From Paratinospora sagittata (Eukaryota > Streptophyta > Magnoliopsida > Ranunculales > Menispermaceae), in assembly GCA_035771175.1 (NCBI GenBank), contig CM069603.1, positions 22,172,286-22,236,285 of the forward strand: 64,000 bases of DNA. Reading direction: 5' to 3'. The translations under genes and the position numbers were made by a program. The notes below the pieces were generated by a model, which saw only the letters and a program-made list of their open reading frames with translations, was not told the DNA's origin and did no database searches. Each line of letters opens with the position of its first letter. Positions within the stretch are counted from its first letter, which is position 1. Shown piece by piece: positions 37,363 through 50,308 of this stretch.

Positions 37363-38226
37363 GGGTAACCCCTCGATCAATCTTAACACTAAAACTCTTA
37401 AAATTGCAAAGTCTTCAAAATCACTTTCGATATAGTATTTCATTTTGACAAAAATGTTTTCCGAATGGTTTTAATCATAATTTTAATGAGTTTTGAATTA
37501 TTTAAAAGTGTTTATTCTTGTATCCAAGTGTTTTGAGTCAATGAAATGGTTCTTTAGTGTCAAAATATTAATTTTTCAAAAATAAGGCATCCAGCAATTG
37601 GCACGTCTTAGACTAAAATTTAATATTTCTAACGAGAAAAATGTGGGTACTTCTGCTTGCTCGATTTTTCTATTCCTTCACAGTTTTGCAAGGTTATCTT
37701 AATTGAAATATTCTCTAGTAACACTAGATGATTCCCATTATCTCGCACGCCCAAAAAACTTTAGATTGAACAATGTTTTGAATTCAAATCATTTTGTAGT
37801 ACTCTGGCTCTTTAACCTTCAACTTCAAATTTTATAAAACACTCATTCTCTGATTTTCAAAAATACAACACGCACGATATTTGCAAGTTAGATTGAGCTT
37901 TTCGAAGAGTTTTTTCAAGAGAAGAAAGTAATGATTCTTGCCTTTGCAAAAAAAGGCTTCGAATTGAATCAAAATTGCAATCTGTCTTGATGTTCAGCTA
38001 GTTCTTCATTTTATCCCTTGTGTGCTAAGATTTGCAGAGGCTATCCATTGTTTAAAACTCTAAGTATATGAAGTGGTCTCGGTAAGATAACACATCAAAA
38101 AGGAACACATCACCTGTTTTGCGTCAAGAACACATCAAACAATAGCTTTCGAATTCTACAATGGTCAAGCTCGAAGAACGAAGACATATCTCATGTCTAA
38201 TGCATTAGTTTGATCTCTGGTGTGTA
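37363..38226 (+). repeat. Monomer 44 (864 bp, class A)
   Basis: Partner of monomer 37; differs by CTTAACAC and CTCTTAAAATTGC. Confidence 0.95.
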
Positions 38227-39089
38227 GGGTAACCCCTCGATCAATCTCAGCACTAAAACTCTGAAAATTGCAAAGTCTTCAAAATCACTTTCGATATAGT
38301 ATTTCATTTTGAAAAAAATATTTTCCGAATGGTTTTAATCATAATTTTAATGAGTTTTGAATTATTTAAAAGTGTTTATTCTTGTATCAAAGTGTTTTGA
38401 GTCAATGAAATGGTTCTTTAGTGTCAAAATATTAATTTTTCAAAAATAAGGCATCCAGCAATTGGCACGTCTTAGACTAAAATTTAATATTTCTAACGAG
38501 AAAAATGTGGGTACTTCTGCTTGCTCGATTTTTCTATTCCTTCACAGTTTTGCAAGGTTATCTTAATTGAAATATTCTCTAGTAACACTAGATGATTCCC
38601 ATTATCTCGCACGCCCAAAAAACTTTAGATTGAACAATGTTTTGAATTCAAATCATTTTGTAGTACTCTGGCTCTTTAACCTTCAACTTCAAATTTTATA
38701 AAACACTCATTCTCTGATTTTCAAAAATACAACACGCACGATATTTGCAAGTTAGATTGAGCTTTTCGTAGAGTTTTTCAAGAGAAGAAAGTAATGATTC
38801 TTGCCTTTGCAAAAAAAGGCTTCGAATTGAATCAAAATTGCAATCTGTCTTGATGTTCAGCTAGTTCTTCATTTTATCCCTTGTGTGCTAAGATTTGCAG
38901 AGGCTATCCATTGTTTAAAACTCTAAGTATATGAAGTGGTCTTGGTAAGATAACACATCAAAAAGGAACACATCACCTGTTTTGCGTCAAGAACACATCA
39001 AACAATAGCTTTCGAATTCTACAATGGTCAAGCTCGAAGAACGAAGACATATCTCATGTCTAATGCATTAGTTTGATCTCTGGTGTGTA
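38227..39089 (+). repeat. Monomer 45 (863 bp, class A)
   Basis: Partner of monomer 38 with the same rare TTCGTAGAG and GGTCTTGG. Confidence 0.95.
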
Positions 39090-39952
39090 GGGTAACCCCT
39101 CGATCAATCTCAGCACTAAAACTCTGAAAATTGCAAAGTCTTCAAAATCACTTTCGATATAGTATTTCATTTTGAAAAAAATGTTTTCTGAAAGGTTTTA
39201 ATCATAATTTTAAGGAGTTTTGAAATATTTAAAAGTGTTTATTCTGTATCAAAGTGTTTTGAGTCAATGAAATGGTTCTTTAGTGTCAAAATATTAATTT
39301 TTCAAAAATAAGGCTATCCAGCAATTGGCACGTCTTAGACTAAAATTTAATATTTCTAACGAGAAAAATGTGGTTACTTCTGCTTGCTCGATTTTTCTAT
39401 TCCTTCACAGTTTTGCAAGGTTATCTTAATTGAAATATTCTCTAGTAACACCTAGATGATTCCCATTATCTAGCACGCCCAAAAAACTTTAGATTGAACA
39501 ATGTTTTGAATTCAAATCATTTTGTAGTACTCTTGCTCTTTAACCTTCAACTTCAAATTTTATAAAACACTCATTCTCTGATTTTCAAAAATACAACACG
39601 CACGATATTTGCAAGTTAGATTGAGCTTTTCGAAAAGTTTTTCAAGAGAAGAAAGTAATGATTCTTGCCTTCGAAAAAAAGGCTTCGAATTGAATCAAAA
39701 TTGCAATCTGTCTTGATGTTCAGCTAGTTCTTCATTTTATCCCTTGTGTGCTAAGATTTGCAGAGGCTATCCATTGTTTAAAACTCTAAGTATATGAAGT
39801 GGTCTCGGTAAGATAACAGATCAAAAAGGAACACATCACCTGTTTTGCGTCAAGAACACATCAAACAATAGCTTTCGAATTCTACAATGGTCAAGCTCGA
39901 AGAACGAAAACATATCTCATGTCTAATGCATTAGTTTGATCTCTGGTGTATA
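39090..39952 (+). repeat. Monomer 46 (863 bp, B head, A body)
   Basis: Partner of monomer 39; private TTTTAAGGAG. Confidence 0.95.
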
Positions 39953-40817
39953 GGGTAACCCCTCGATCAATCTCAGCACTAAAACTTTGAAAATTGCAAA
40001 GTCTTCAAAATCACTTTCGATATAGTATTTCATTTTGAAAAAAATGTTTTCTGAAAGGTTTTAATCATAATTTTAATGAGTTTTGAAATATTTAAAAGTG
40101 TTTAATCTTATATCGAAGTGTTTTGAGTCAATGAAATGGTTCTTTAGTGTCAAAATATTAATGTTTCAAAAATAAGGCTATCCAGCAATTGGCACGTCTT
40201 AGACTAAAATCTGATATTTCTAACGAAAAAAATGTGGGCACTTCTGCATGCTCGATTTTTCTATTCCTTCACAGTTTTGCCAGGTTATCTTAATTGAAAT
40301 ATTCTCTAGTAACACCTAGATGATTCCCATTGTCTCGCACGCCCAAAAAACTTTAGATTGAACAATGTTTTGAATTCAAATCATTTTGTAGTACTCTTGC
40401 TCTTTAACCTTCAACTTCAAATTTTATAAAACACTTATTCTCTGATTTTCAAAAATACAACCCGCACGATATTTGCAAGTTAGATTGAGCTTTTCGAAGA
40501 GTTTTTCAAGAGAAGAAAGTAATGATCCTTGCCTTTGAAAAAAAAGGCTTCGAATTGAATCAAAATTGCAATTTGTCTTGATGTTCAGCTAGTTCTTCAT
40601 TTTATCCCTTGTGTGCTAAGATTTGCAGAGGCTATCCATTGTTTAAAACTCTAAGTATATGAAGTGGTGTCGATAAGATCACACATCAAAAAGGAACACA
40701 TCACCCGTTTTGCGTCAAGAACACATCAAACAACAACTTTCGAATTCTACAAAGATCAAGCTCGAAGAACGAAGACATATCTCATGTTTAACGCATTAGT
40801 TTGATCTCTGGTGTGTA
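39953..40817 (+). repeat. Monomer 47 (865 bp, class B, new tail)
   Basis: Partner of monomer 40 up to about 40461, then different: ACAACCCGC, ATGATCCTTGCC, CCTTTGAAAAAAAAGG, GGTGTCGATAAGATC and CACCCGTTTT. Confidence 0.95.
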
Positions 40818-41682
40818 GGGTAACCCCTCGATCAATCTTAGCACTAAAACTCTGAAAATTGCAAAGTCTTCAAAATCACTTTCGATATAGTATTTCATTT
40901 TGACAAAAATGTTTTCCGAAAGGTTTTAATCATAATTTTAATGAGTTTTGAATTATTTAAAAGTGTTTATTCTTGTATCAAAGTGTTTTGAGTCAATGAA
41001 ATGGTTCTTTAGTGTCAAAAATATTAATGTTTCAAAAATAAGGCTATCCAGCAATTGGCACGTCTTTGACTAAAATTTAATATTTCTAACGAGAAAAATG
41101 TGGGTACTTCTGCTTGCTCGATTTTTCTATTCCTTCACAGTTTTGCAAGGTTATCTTAATTGAAATATTCTCTAGTAACACCTAGATGATTCCCATTATC
41201 TCGCACGCCCAAAAAACTTTAGATTGAACAATGTTTTGAATTCAAATCATTTTGTAGTACTCTTGCTCTTTAACCTTCAACTTCAAATTTTATAAAACAC
41301 TCATTCTCTGATTTTCAAAAATACAACACGCACGATATTTGCAAGTTAGATTGAGCTTTTCGAAGAGTTTTTCAAGAGAAGAAAGTAATGATTCTTCCCT
41401 TCGAAAAAAAGGCTTCGAATTGAATCAAAATTGCAATCTGTCTTGATGTTCAGCTAGTTCTTCATTTTATCCCTTGTGTGCTAAGATTTACAGAGGCTAT
41501 CCATTGTTTAAAACTCTAAGTATATGAAGTGGTCTCGGTAAGATAACACATCAAAAAGGAACACATCACCTGTTTTGCGTCAAGAACACATCAAACAATA
41601 GCTTTCGAATTCTACAATGGTCAAGCTCGAAGAACAAAGACATATCTCATGTCTAATGCATTAGTTTGATCTCTGGTGTGTA
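40818..41682 (+). repeat. Monomer 48 (865 bp, class D)
   Basis: CAAAAATATTAATG (+1). Private GTCTTTGACT, TTCTTCCCTTCG, GATTTACAGAGG and GAACAAAGAC. Confidence 0.95.
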
Positions 41683-42546
41683 GGGTAACCCCTCGATCAA
41701 TCTCAGCACTAAAACTCTGAAAATTGCAAAGTCTTCAAAATCACTTTCGATATAGCATTTCATTTTGAAAAAAATGTTTTCTGAAAGGTTTTAATCATAA
41801 TTTTAATGAGTTTTGAAATATTTAAAAGTGTTTAATCTTATATCAAAGTGTTTTGAGTCAATGAAATGGTTCTTTAGTGTCAAAATATTAATGTTTCAAA
41901 AATAAGGCTATCCAGCAATTGGCACGTCTTAGACTAAAATCTGATATTTCTAACGAGAAAAATGTGGGCACTTCTGCTTGCTCGATTTTTCTATTCCTTC
42001 ACAGTTTTGCCAGGTTATCTTAATTGAAATATTCTCTAGTAACACCTAGATGATTCCCATTGTCTCGCACGCCCAAAAAACTTTAGATTGAACAATGTTT
42101 TGAATTCAAATAATTTTGTAGTACTCTTGCTCTTTAACCTTCAACTTCAAATTTTATAAAACACTTATTCTCTGATTTTCAAAAATACAACACGCACGAT
42201 ATTTGCAAGTTAGATTGAGCTTTTCGAAGAGTTTTTCAAGAGAAGAAAGTAATGATTCTTGCCTTTGCAAAAAAGGCTTCGAATTGAATCAAAATTGCAA
42301 TCTGTCTTGATGTTCAGCTAGTTCTTCATTTTATCCCTTGTGTGCTAAGATTTGCAGAGGTTATCCATTGTTTAAAACTCTAAGTATATGAAGTGGTGTC
42401 GATAAGATAACACATCAAAAAGGAACACATCACCTGTTTTGCGTCAAGAACACATCAAACAATAGCTTTCGAATTCTACAATGGTCAAGCTCGAAGAACG
42501 AAAACATATCTCATGTCTAATGCATTAGTTTGATCTCTGGTGTGTA
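41683..42546 (+). repeat. Monomer 49 (864 bp, class B)
   Basis: Six-A tract (one short). GGTGTCGATAAG and GAACGAAAAC as in monomer 71. Private ATAGCATTTC and AAATAATTTTG. Confidence 0.95.
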
Positions 42547-43411
42547 GGGTAACCCCTCGATCAATCTCAGCACTAAAACTCTGAAAATTGCAAAGTCTTC
42601 AAAATCACTTTCGATATAGTATTCCATTTTGAAAAAAATGTTTTCCGAAAGGTTTTAATCATAATTTTAATGAGTTTTGAATTATTTAAAAGTGTTTAAT
42701 CTTATATCAAAGTGTTTTGAGTCAATGAAATGGTTCTTTAGTGTCAAAATATTAATTTTTCAAAAATAAGGCTATCCAGCAATTTGCACGTCTTACACTA
42801 AAATCTGATATTTCTAACGAGAAAAATGTGGGCACTTCTGCTTGCTCGATTTTTATATTCCTTCAGAGTTTTGCCAGGTTATCTTAATTGAAATATTCTC
42901 TAGTAACACCTAGATGATTCCCATTTTCTCGCACGCCCAAAAAACTTTAGATTGAACAATGTTTTGAATTCAAATCATTTTGTAGTACCTTCGCTCTTTA
43001 ACCTTCAACTTCAAATTTTATAAACCACTCATTCTCTGATTTTCAAAAATTCAACACGCACGATATTTGCAAGTTAGATTGAGCTTTTTGAAGAGTTTTT
43101 CAAGAGAAGAAAGTAATGATTCTTGCCTTTGCAAAAAAAGGCTTCGAATTGAATCAAAATTCCAATCTGCCCTGAGGTTCAGCTAGGTTCTTCATTTTAT
43201 CCCTTGTGTGCTAAGATTTCCAGAGGCTATCCCTTGTTTAAAACTCTAAGTATATGAAGTGGTCTCGGTAAGATAACACATCAAAAAGGAACACATCACC
43301 TGTTTTGCATCAAGACCACATCAAACAACAACTTTAAATTCTACAAAGATCAAGCTCGAAGAACGAAGACATATCTCATGTTTAACGCATTAGTTTGATC
43401 TCTGGTGTGTA
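42547..43411 (+). repeat. Monomer 50 (865 bp, class C)
   Basis: First TTTATATTCC/CTTCAGAG and ACCTTCGCTC. CTTTAAATTC tail loses an EcoRI site. Private ATTCCAATC and CCTGAGGTTC. Confidence 0.95.
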
Positions 43412-44271
43412 GGGTAACCCCTCGATCAATCTTAGCACTAAAACTCTGAAAATTGCAAAGTCTTCAAAATCACTTTCGATATAGTATTTCATTTTGACAA
43501 AAATGTTTTCCGAAAGGTTTTAATCATAATTTTAATGAGTTTTGAATTATTTAAAAGTGTTTATTCTTGTATCAAAGTGTTTTGAGTCAATGAAATGGTT
43601 CTTTAGTGTCAAAAATATTAATGTTTCAAAAATAAGGCTATCCAGCAATTGGCACGTCTTAGACTAAAATTTAATATTTCTAACGAGAAAAATGTGGGTA
43701 CTTTTGCTTGCTCGATTTTTCTATTCCTTCACAGTTTTGCAAGGTTATCTTAATTGAAATATTCTCTAGTAACACCTAGATGATTCCCATTGTCTCGCAC
43801 GCCCAAAAAACTTTAGATTGAACAATGTTTTGAATTCAAATCATTTTGTAGTACTCTTGCTCTTTAACCTTCAACTTCAAATTTTATAAAACACTCATTC
43901 TCTGATTTTCAAAAATACAACACGCACGATATTTGCAAGTTAGATTGAGCTTTTCGAAGAGTTTTTCAAGAGAAGAAAGTAATGATTCTTGCCTTTGCAA
44001 AAAAAGGCTTCGAATTGAATCAAAATTGCAATCTGTCTTGATGTTCAGCTAGTTCTTCATTTTATCCCTTGTGTGCTAATATTTGCAGAGGCTATCCATT
44101 GTTTATAAGTATCTGAAGTGGTCTCGGTAAGATAACACATGAAAAAGGAACACATCACCTGTTTTGCGTCAAGAACACATCAAACAATAGCTTTCGAATT
44201 CTACAATGGTCAAGCTCGAAGAACGAAGACATATCTCATGTATAATGCATTAGTTTGATCTCTGGTGTGTA
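43412..44271 (+). repeat. Monomer 51 (860 bp, class D, minus-6 tail)
   Basis: D head joined to a class E-type minus-6 tail; GTACTTTTGC and ATGTATAATGC. Confidence 0.95.
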
Positions 44272-45130
44272 GGGTAACCCCTCGATCAATCTCAGCACTA
44301 AAACTCTGAAAATTGCAAAGTCTTCAAAATCACTTTCGATATAGTATTTCATTTTGAAAAAAATGTTTTCTGAAAGGTTTTAATCATAATTTTAATGAGT
44401 TTTGAAATATTTAAAAGTGTTTAATCTTATATCAAAGTGTTTTGAGTCAATGAAATGGATCTTTAGTGTCAAAAATATTAATGTTTCAAAAATAAGGCTA
44501 TCCAGCAATTGGCACGTCTTAGACTAAAATTTAATATTTCTAACGAGAAAAATGTGGGTACTTTTGCTTGCTCGATTTTTCTATTCCTTCACAGTTTTGC
44601 AAGGTTATCTTAATTGAAATATTCTCTAGTAACACCTAGATGATTCCCATTGTCTCGCACGCCCAAAAAACTTTAGATTGAACAATGTTTTGAATTCAAA
44701 TCATTTTGTAGTACTCTTGCTCTTTAACCTTCAACTTCAAATTTTATAAAACACTCATTCTCTGATTTTCAAAAATACAACACGCACGATATTTGCAAGT
44801 TAGATTGAGCTTTTCGAAGAGTTTTTCAAGAGAAGAAAGTAATGATTCTTGCCTTTGCAAAAAAAGGCTTCGAATTGAATGAAAATTGCAATCTGTCTTG
44901 ATGTTCAGCTAGTTCTTCATTTTATCCCTTGTGTGCTAATATTTGCAGAGGCTATCCATTGTTTATAAGTATCTGAAGTGGTCTCGGTAAGATAACACAT
45001 GAAAAAGGAAAACATCACCTGTTTTGCATCAAGACCACATCAAACAACAACTTTAAATTCTACAAAGATCAAGCTCGAAGAACGAAGACATATCTCATGT
45101 TTAACGCATTAGTTTGATCTCTGGTGTGTA
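44272..45130 (+). repeat. Monomer 52 (859 bp, B head, D body)
   Basis: Minus-6 tail, GAATGAAAATTGC, CTTTAAATTC. Private ATGGATCTTT and GGAAAACATC. Confidence 0.95.
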
Positions 45131-45997
45131 GGGTAACCCCTCGATCAATCTTAGCACTAAAACTCTAAAAATTGCAAAGTCTTCAAAATCACTTTCGATA
45201 TAGTATTTCATTTTGACAAAAATGTTTTCCGAAAGGTTTTAATCATAATTTTAATGAGTTTTGAATTATTTAAAAGTGTTTATTCTTGTATCAAAGTGTT
45301 TTGAGTCAATGAAATGGTTCTTTAGTGTCAAAAATATTAATGTTTCAAAAATAAGGCTATCCAGCAATTGGCACGTCTTAGACTAAAATTTAATATTTCT
45401 AACGAGAAAAATGTGGGTACTTTTGCATGCTCGATTTTTCTATTCCTTCACAGTTTTGCAAGGTTATCTTAATTGAAATATTCTCTAGTAACACCTAGAT
45501 GATTCCCATTGTCTCGCACGCCCAAAAAACTTTAGATTGAACAATGTTTTGAATTCAAATCATTTTGTAGTACTCTTGCTCTTTAACCTTCAACTTCAAA
45601 TTTTATAAAACACTCATTCTCTGATTTTCAAAAATACAACACGCACGATATTTGCAAGTTAGATTGAGCTTTTCGAAGAGTTTTTCAAGAGAAGAAAGTA
45701 ATGATTCTTGCCTTTGCAAAAAAAGGCTTCGAATTGAATCAAAATTGCAATCTGTCTTGATGTTCAGCTAGGTTCTTCATTTTATCCCTTGTGTGCTAAG
45801 ATTTGCAGAGGCTATCCCTTGTTTAAAACTCTAAGTATATGAAGTGGTCTCGGTAAGATAACACATCAAAAAGGAACACATCACCTGTTTTGCATCAAGA
45901 ACACATCAAACAACAACTTTCGAATTCTACAAAGATCAAGCTCGAAGAACGAAGACATATCTCATGTTTAACGCATTAGTTTGATCTCTGGTGTGTA
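45131..45997 (+). repeat. Monomer 53 (867 bp, class D, C tail)
   Basis: D head with CAAAAATATT and a CTAGGTTC tail (both +1). TTTTGCATGCTC. Confidence 0.95.
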
Positions 45998-46861
45998 GGG
46001 TAACCCCTCGATCAATCTTAGCACTAAAACTCTGAAAATGGCAAAGTCTTCAAAATCACTTTCGATATAGTATTTCATCTTGACAAAAATGTTTTCCGAA
46101 TGGTTTTAATCATAATTTTAATGAGTTTTGAATTATTTAAAAGTGTTTATTCTTGTATCAAAGTGTTTTGAGTCAATGAAATGGTTCTTTAGTGTCAAAA
46201 TATTAATTTTTCAAAAATAAGGCTATCCAGCAATTGGCACGTCTTAGACTAAAATTTAATATTTCTAACGACAAAAATGTGGGAACTTCTGCTTGCTCGA
46301 TTTTTCTATTCCTTCACAGTTTTGCAAGGTTATCTTAATTGAAATATTCTCTAGTAACACCTAGATGATTCCCATTATCTCGCACGCCCAAAAAACTTTA
46401 GATTGAACAATGTTTTGAATTCAAATCATTTTGTAGTACTCTGGCTCTTTAACCTTCAACTTCAAATTTTATAAAAACTCATTCTCTGATTTTCAAAAAT
46501 ACAACACGCACGATATTTGCAAGTTAGATTGAGCTTTTCGAAGAGTTTTTCAAGAGAAGAAAGTAATGATTCTTGCCTTTGCAAAAAAAGGCTTCGAATT
46601 GAATCAAAATTGCAATCTGTCTTGATGTTCAGCTAGTTCTTCATTTTATCCCTTGTGTGCTAAGATTTGCAGAGGCTATCCATTGTTTAAAACTCTAAGT
46701 ATATGAAGTGGTCTCGGTAAGATAACACATCAAAAAGGAACACATCACCTGTTTTGCGTCAAGAACACATCAAACAATAGCTTTCGAATTCTACAATGGT
46801 CAAGCTCGAAGAACGAAGACATATCTCATGTCTAACGCATTAGTTTGATCTCTGGTGTGTA
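45998..46861 (+). repeat. Monomer 54 (864 bp, class A)
   Basis: First GTGGGAACTT and TAAAAACTC (one base short). Private GAAAATGGC, TTTCATCTTG and AACGACAAAA. Confidence 0.95.
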
Positions 46862-47277
46862 GGGTAACCCCTCGATCAATCTTAGCACTAAAACTCTGAA
46901 AATTGCAAAGTCTTCAAAATCACTTTCGATATAGTATTTCATTTTGACAAAAATGTTTTCCGAATGGTTTTAATCATAATTTTAATGAGTTTTGAATTAT
47001 TTAAAAGTGTTTATTCTTGTATCAAAGTGTTTTGAGTCAATGAAATGGTTCTTTAGTGTCAAAATATTAATTTTTCAAAAATAAGGCTATCCAGCAATTG
47101 GCACGTCTTAGACTAAAATTTAATATTTCTAACGAGAAAAATGTGGGAACTTCTGCTTGCTCGATTTTTCTATTCCTTCACAGTTTTGCAAGGTTATCTT
47201 AATTGAAATATTCTCTAGTAACACCTAGATGATTCCCATTATCTCGCACGCCCAAAAAACTTTAGATTGAACAATGT

Positions 47278-47289
47278 TTTGAATTCAAA
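47278..47289. other. 12-bp perfect palindrome TTTGAATTCAAA with EcoRI site (example)
   Basis: Present at the same phase in nearly all monomers; copy of monomer 55 given. With the second GAATTC (CGAATTCTAC) it gives two EcoRI sites per monomer, spaced 495 and 370 bp (for example 54, 549, 919). Lost in monomers 20 and 31. Confidence 0.85.
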
Positions 47290-47438
47290 TCATTTTGTAG
47301 TACTCTGGCTCTTTAACCTTCAACTTCAAATTTTATAAAAACTCATTCTCTGATTTTCAAAAATACAACACGCACGATATTTGCAAGTTAGATTGAGCTT
47401 TTCGAAGAGTTTTTCAAGAGAAGAAAGTAATGATTCTT

Positions 47439-47456
47439 GCCTTTGCAAAAAAAGGC
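47439..47456 (+). other. Per-monomer hairpin GCCTTT-N6-AAAGGC (example)
   Basis: An 18-base inverted repeat with a 6-bp stem and a GCAAAA loop occurs in most monomers at this phase; this is the copy in monomer 55. Loop and A-tract length vary (six to eight A; also GCAGAA). Stem mismatches occur in monomers 13, 20, 22, 48 and 59, and the left arm is deleted in monomer 73. Function unknown; a replication- or breakage-prone site is conceivable. Confidence 0.6.
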
Positions 47457-47725
47457 TTCGAATTGAATCAAAATTGCAATCTGTCTTGATGTTCACCTAG
47501 TTCTTCATTTTATCCCTTGTGTGCTAAGATTTGCAGAGGCTATCCATTGTTTAAAACTCTAAGTATATGAAGTGGTCTCGGTAAGATAACACATCAAAAA
47601 GGAACACATCACCTGTTTTGCGTCAAGAACACATCAAACAATAGCTTTCGAATTCTACAATGGTCAAGCTCGAAGAACGAAGACATATCTCATGTTTAAC
47701 GCATTAGTTTGATCTCTGGTGTGTA

Positions 47726-48584
47726 GGGTAACCCCTCGATCAATCTCAGCACTAAAACTCTGAAAATTGCAAAGTCTTCAAAATCACTTTCGATATAGTA
47801 TTCCATTTTGAAAAAAATGTTTTCCGAAAGGTTTTAATCATAATTTTAATGAGTTTTGAATTATTTAAAAGTGTTTAATCTTATATCAAAGTGTTTTGAG
47901 TCAATGAAATGGTTCTTTAGTGTCAAAATATTAATTTTTCAAAAATAAGGCTATCCAGCAATTTGCACGTCTTACACTAAAATCTGATATTTCTAACGAG
48001 AAAAATGTGGGCACTTCTGCTTGCTCGATTTTTATATTCCTTCAGAGTTTTGCCAGGTTATCTTAATTGAAATATTCTCTAGTAACACCTAGATGATTCC
48101 CATTTTCTCGCACGCCCAAAAAACTTTAGATTGAACAATGTTTTGAATTCAAATCATTTTGTAGTACCTTCGCTCTTTAACCTTCAACTTCAAATTTTAT
48201 AAACCACTCATTCTCTGATTTTCAAAAATACAACACGCACGATATTTGCAAGTTAGATTGAGCTTTTCGAAGAGTTTTTCAAGAGAAGAAAGTAATGATT
48301 CTTGCCTTTGCAAAAAAAGGCTTCGAATTGAATCAAAATTGCAATCTGTCTTGATGTTCAGCTAGTTCTTCATTTTATCCCTTGTGTGCTAATATTTGCA
48401 GAGGCTATCCATTGTTTATAAGTATCTGAAGTGGTCTCGGTAAGATAACACATGAAAAAGGAACACATCACCTGTTTTGCGTCAAGAACACATCAAACAA
48501 TATCTTTCGAATTCTACAATGGTCAAGCTCGAAGAACGAAGACATATCTCATGTATAATGCATTAGTTTGATCTCTGGTGTGTA
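47726..48584 (+). repeat. Monomer 56 (859 bp, pentamer member 2)
   Basis: C head, minus-6 tail, ATGTATAATGC; private CAATATCTTTCG. Confidence 0.95.
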
Positions 48585-49444
48585 GGGTAACCCCTCGATC
48601 AATCTCAGCACTAAAACTCTAAAAATTGCAAAGTCTTCAAAATCACTTTCGATATAGTATTTCATTTTGAAAAAAAATGTTTTCTGAAAGGTTTTACTCA
48701 TAATTTTAATGAGTTTTGAAATATTTAAAAGTGTTTAATCTTATATCAAAGTGTTTTGAGTCAATGAAATGGTTCTTTAGTGTCAAAAATATTAATGTTT
48801 CAAAAATAAGGCTATCCAGCAATTGGCACGTCTTAGACTAAAATTTAATATTTCTAACGAGAAAAATGTGGGTACTTTTGCTTGCTCGATTTTTCTATTC
48901 CTTCACAGTTTTGCAAGGTTATCTTAATTGAAATATTCTCTAGTAACACCTAGATGATTCCCATTGTCTCGCACGCCCAAAAAACTTTAGATTGAACAAT
49001 GTTTTGAATTCAAATCATTTTGTAGTACTCTTGCTCTTTAACCTTCAACTTCAAATTTTATAAAACACTCATTCTCTGATTTTCAAAAATACAACACGCA
49101 CGATATTTGCAAGTTAGATTGAGCTTTTCGAAGAGTTTTTCAAGAGAAGAAAGTAATGATTCTTGCCTTTGCAAAAAAAGGCTTCGAATTGAATGAAAAT
49201 TGCAATCTGTCTTGATGTTCAGCTAGTTCTTCATTTTATCCCTTGTGTGCTAATATTTGCAGAGGCTATCCATTGTTTATAAGTATCTGAAGTGGTCTCG
49301 GTAAGATAACACATGAAAAAGGAACACATCACCTGTTTTGCATCAAGACCACATCAAACAACAACTTTAAATTCTACAAAGATCAAGCTCGAAGAACGAA
49401 GACATATCTCATGTTTAACCCATTAGTTTGATCTCTGGTGTGTA
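48585..49444 (+). repeat. Monomer 57 (860 bp, pentamer member 3)
   Basis: B head, D body, minus-6 tail; TTTTACTCAT, eight-A tract after TTTTG, GTTTAACCC. Confidence 0.95.
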
Positions 49445-50308
49445 GGGTAACCCCTCGATCAATCTTAGCACTAAAACTCTGAAAATTGCAAAGTCTTCAA
49501 AATCACTTTCGATATAGTATTTCATTTTGACAAAAATGTTTTCCGAATGGTTTTAATCATAATTTTAATGAGTTTTGAATTATTTAAAAGTGTTTATTCT
49601 TGTATCAAAGTGTTTTGAGTCAATGAAATGGTTCTTTAGTGTCAAAATATTAATTTTTCAAAAATAAGGCTATCCAGCAATTGGCACGTCTTAGACTAAA
49701 ATTTAATATTTCTAACGAGAAAAATGTGGGAACTTCTGCTTGCTCGATTTTTCTATTCCTTCACAGTTTTGCAAGGTTATCTTAATTGAAATATTCTCTA
49801 GTAACACCTAGATGATTCCCATTATCTCGCACGCCCAAAAAACTTTAGATTGAACAATGTTTTGAATTCAAATCATTTTGAAGTACTCTGGCTCTTTAAC
49901 CTTCAACTTCAAATTTTATAAAAACTCATTCTCTGATTTTCAAAAATACAACACGCACGATATTTGCAAGTTAGATTGAGCTTTTCGAAGAGTTTTTCAA
50001 GAGAAGAAAGTAATGATTCTTGCCTTTGCAAAAAAAGGCTTCGAATTGAATCAAAATTGCAATCTGTCTTGATGTTCAGCTAGTTCTTCATTTTATCCCT
50101 TGTGTGCTAAGATTTGCAGAGGCTATCCATTGTTTAAAACTCTAAGTATATGAAGTGGTCTCGGTAAGATAACAGATCAAAAAGGAACACATCACCTGTT
50201 TTGCGTCAAGAACACATCAAACAACAGCTTTCGAATTCTACAATGGTCAAGCTCGAAGAACGAAGACATATCTCATGTCTAATGCATTAGTTTGATCTCT
50301 GGTGTGTA
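49445..50308 (+). repeat. Monomer 58 (864 bp, pentamer member 4)
   Basis: Class A with GTGGGAACT and AACAGATC; private TTTGAAGTACT. Confidence 0.95.

Larger units (their letters stand above)
34452..40498 (+). repeat. Hexamer HOR, copy 2 with one extra monomer (6047 bp)
   Basis: Repeats copy 1 but is 866 bp longer because of extra monomer 43 (36497-37362). Lengths 860-866-[866]-864-863-863-865. Homology ends in monomer 47 after about 40461, where ACAACCCGC and CGAAGAG replace the copy 1 sequence. Confidence 0.92.
40818..46861 (+). repeat. Mosaic trimer-like region (D-B-C)
   Basis: Monomers 48-54. Order D, B, C, D, B/D, D/C, A. Monomers 48-51 correspond in class order to monomers 70-73 at the right of the window, about 18.98 kb away; both contexts carry GGTGTCGATAAG followed by GAACGAAAAC. 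Monomers 51-52 have the minus-6 tail, giving lengths 860 and 859. Confidence 0.75.
46862..47725 (+). repeat. Monomer 55 (864 bp, pentamer member 1)
   Basis: Class A with GTTCACCTAG; same as monomers 60 and 65 by eye. Confidence 0.95.

Noticed and set aside
47439..47520. Helitron 3' end (hairpin followed by CTAG)
   Set aside because: The hairpin has an A-rich loop, the CTAG lies about 50 bases away rather than about 10, and no TC start or Rep/helicase coding sequence is present.
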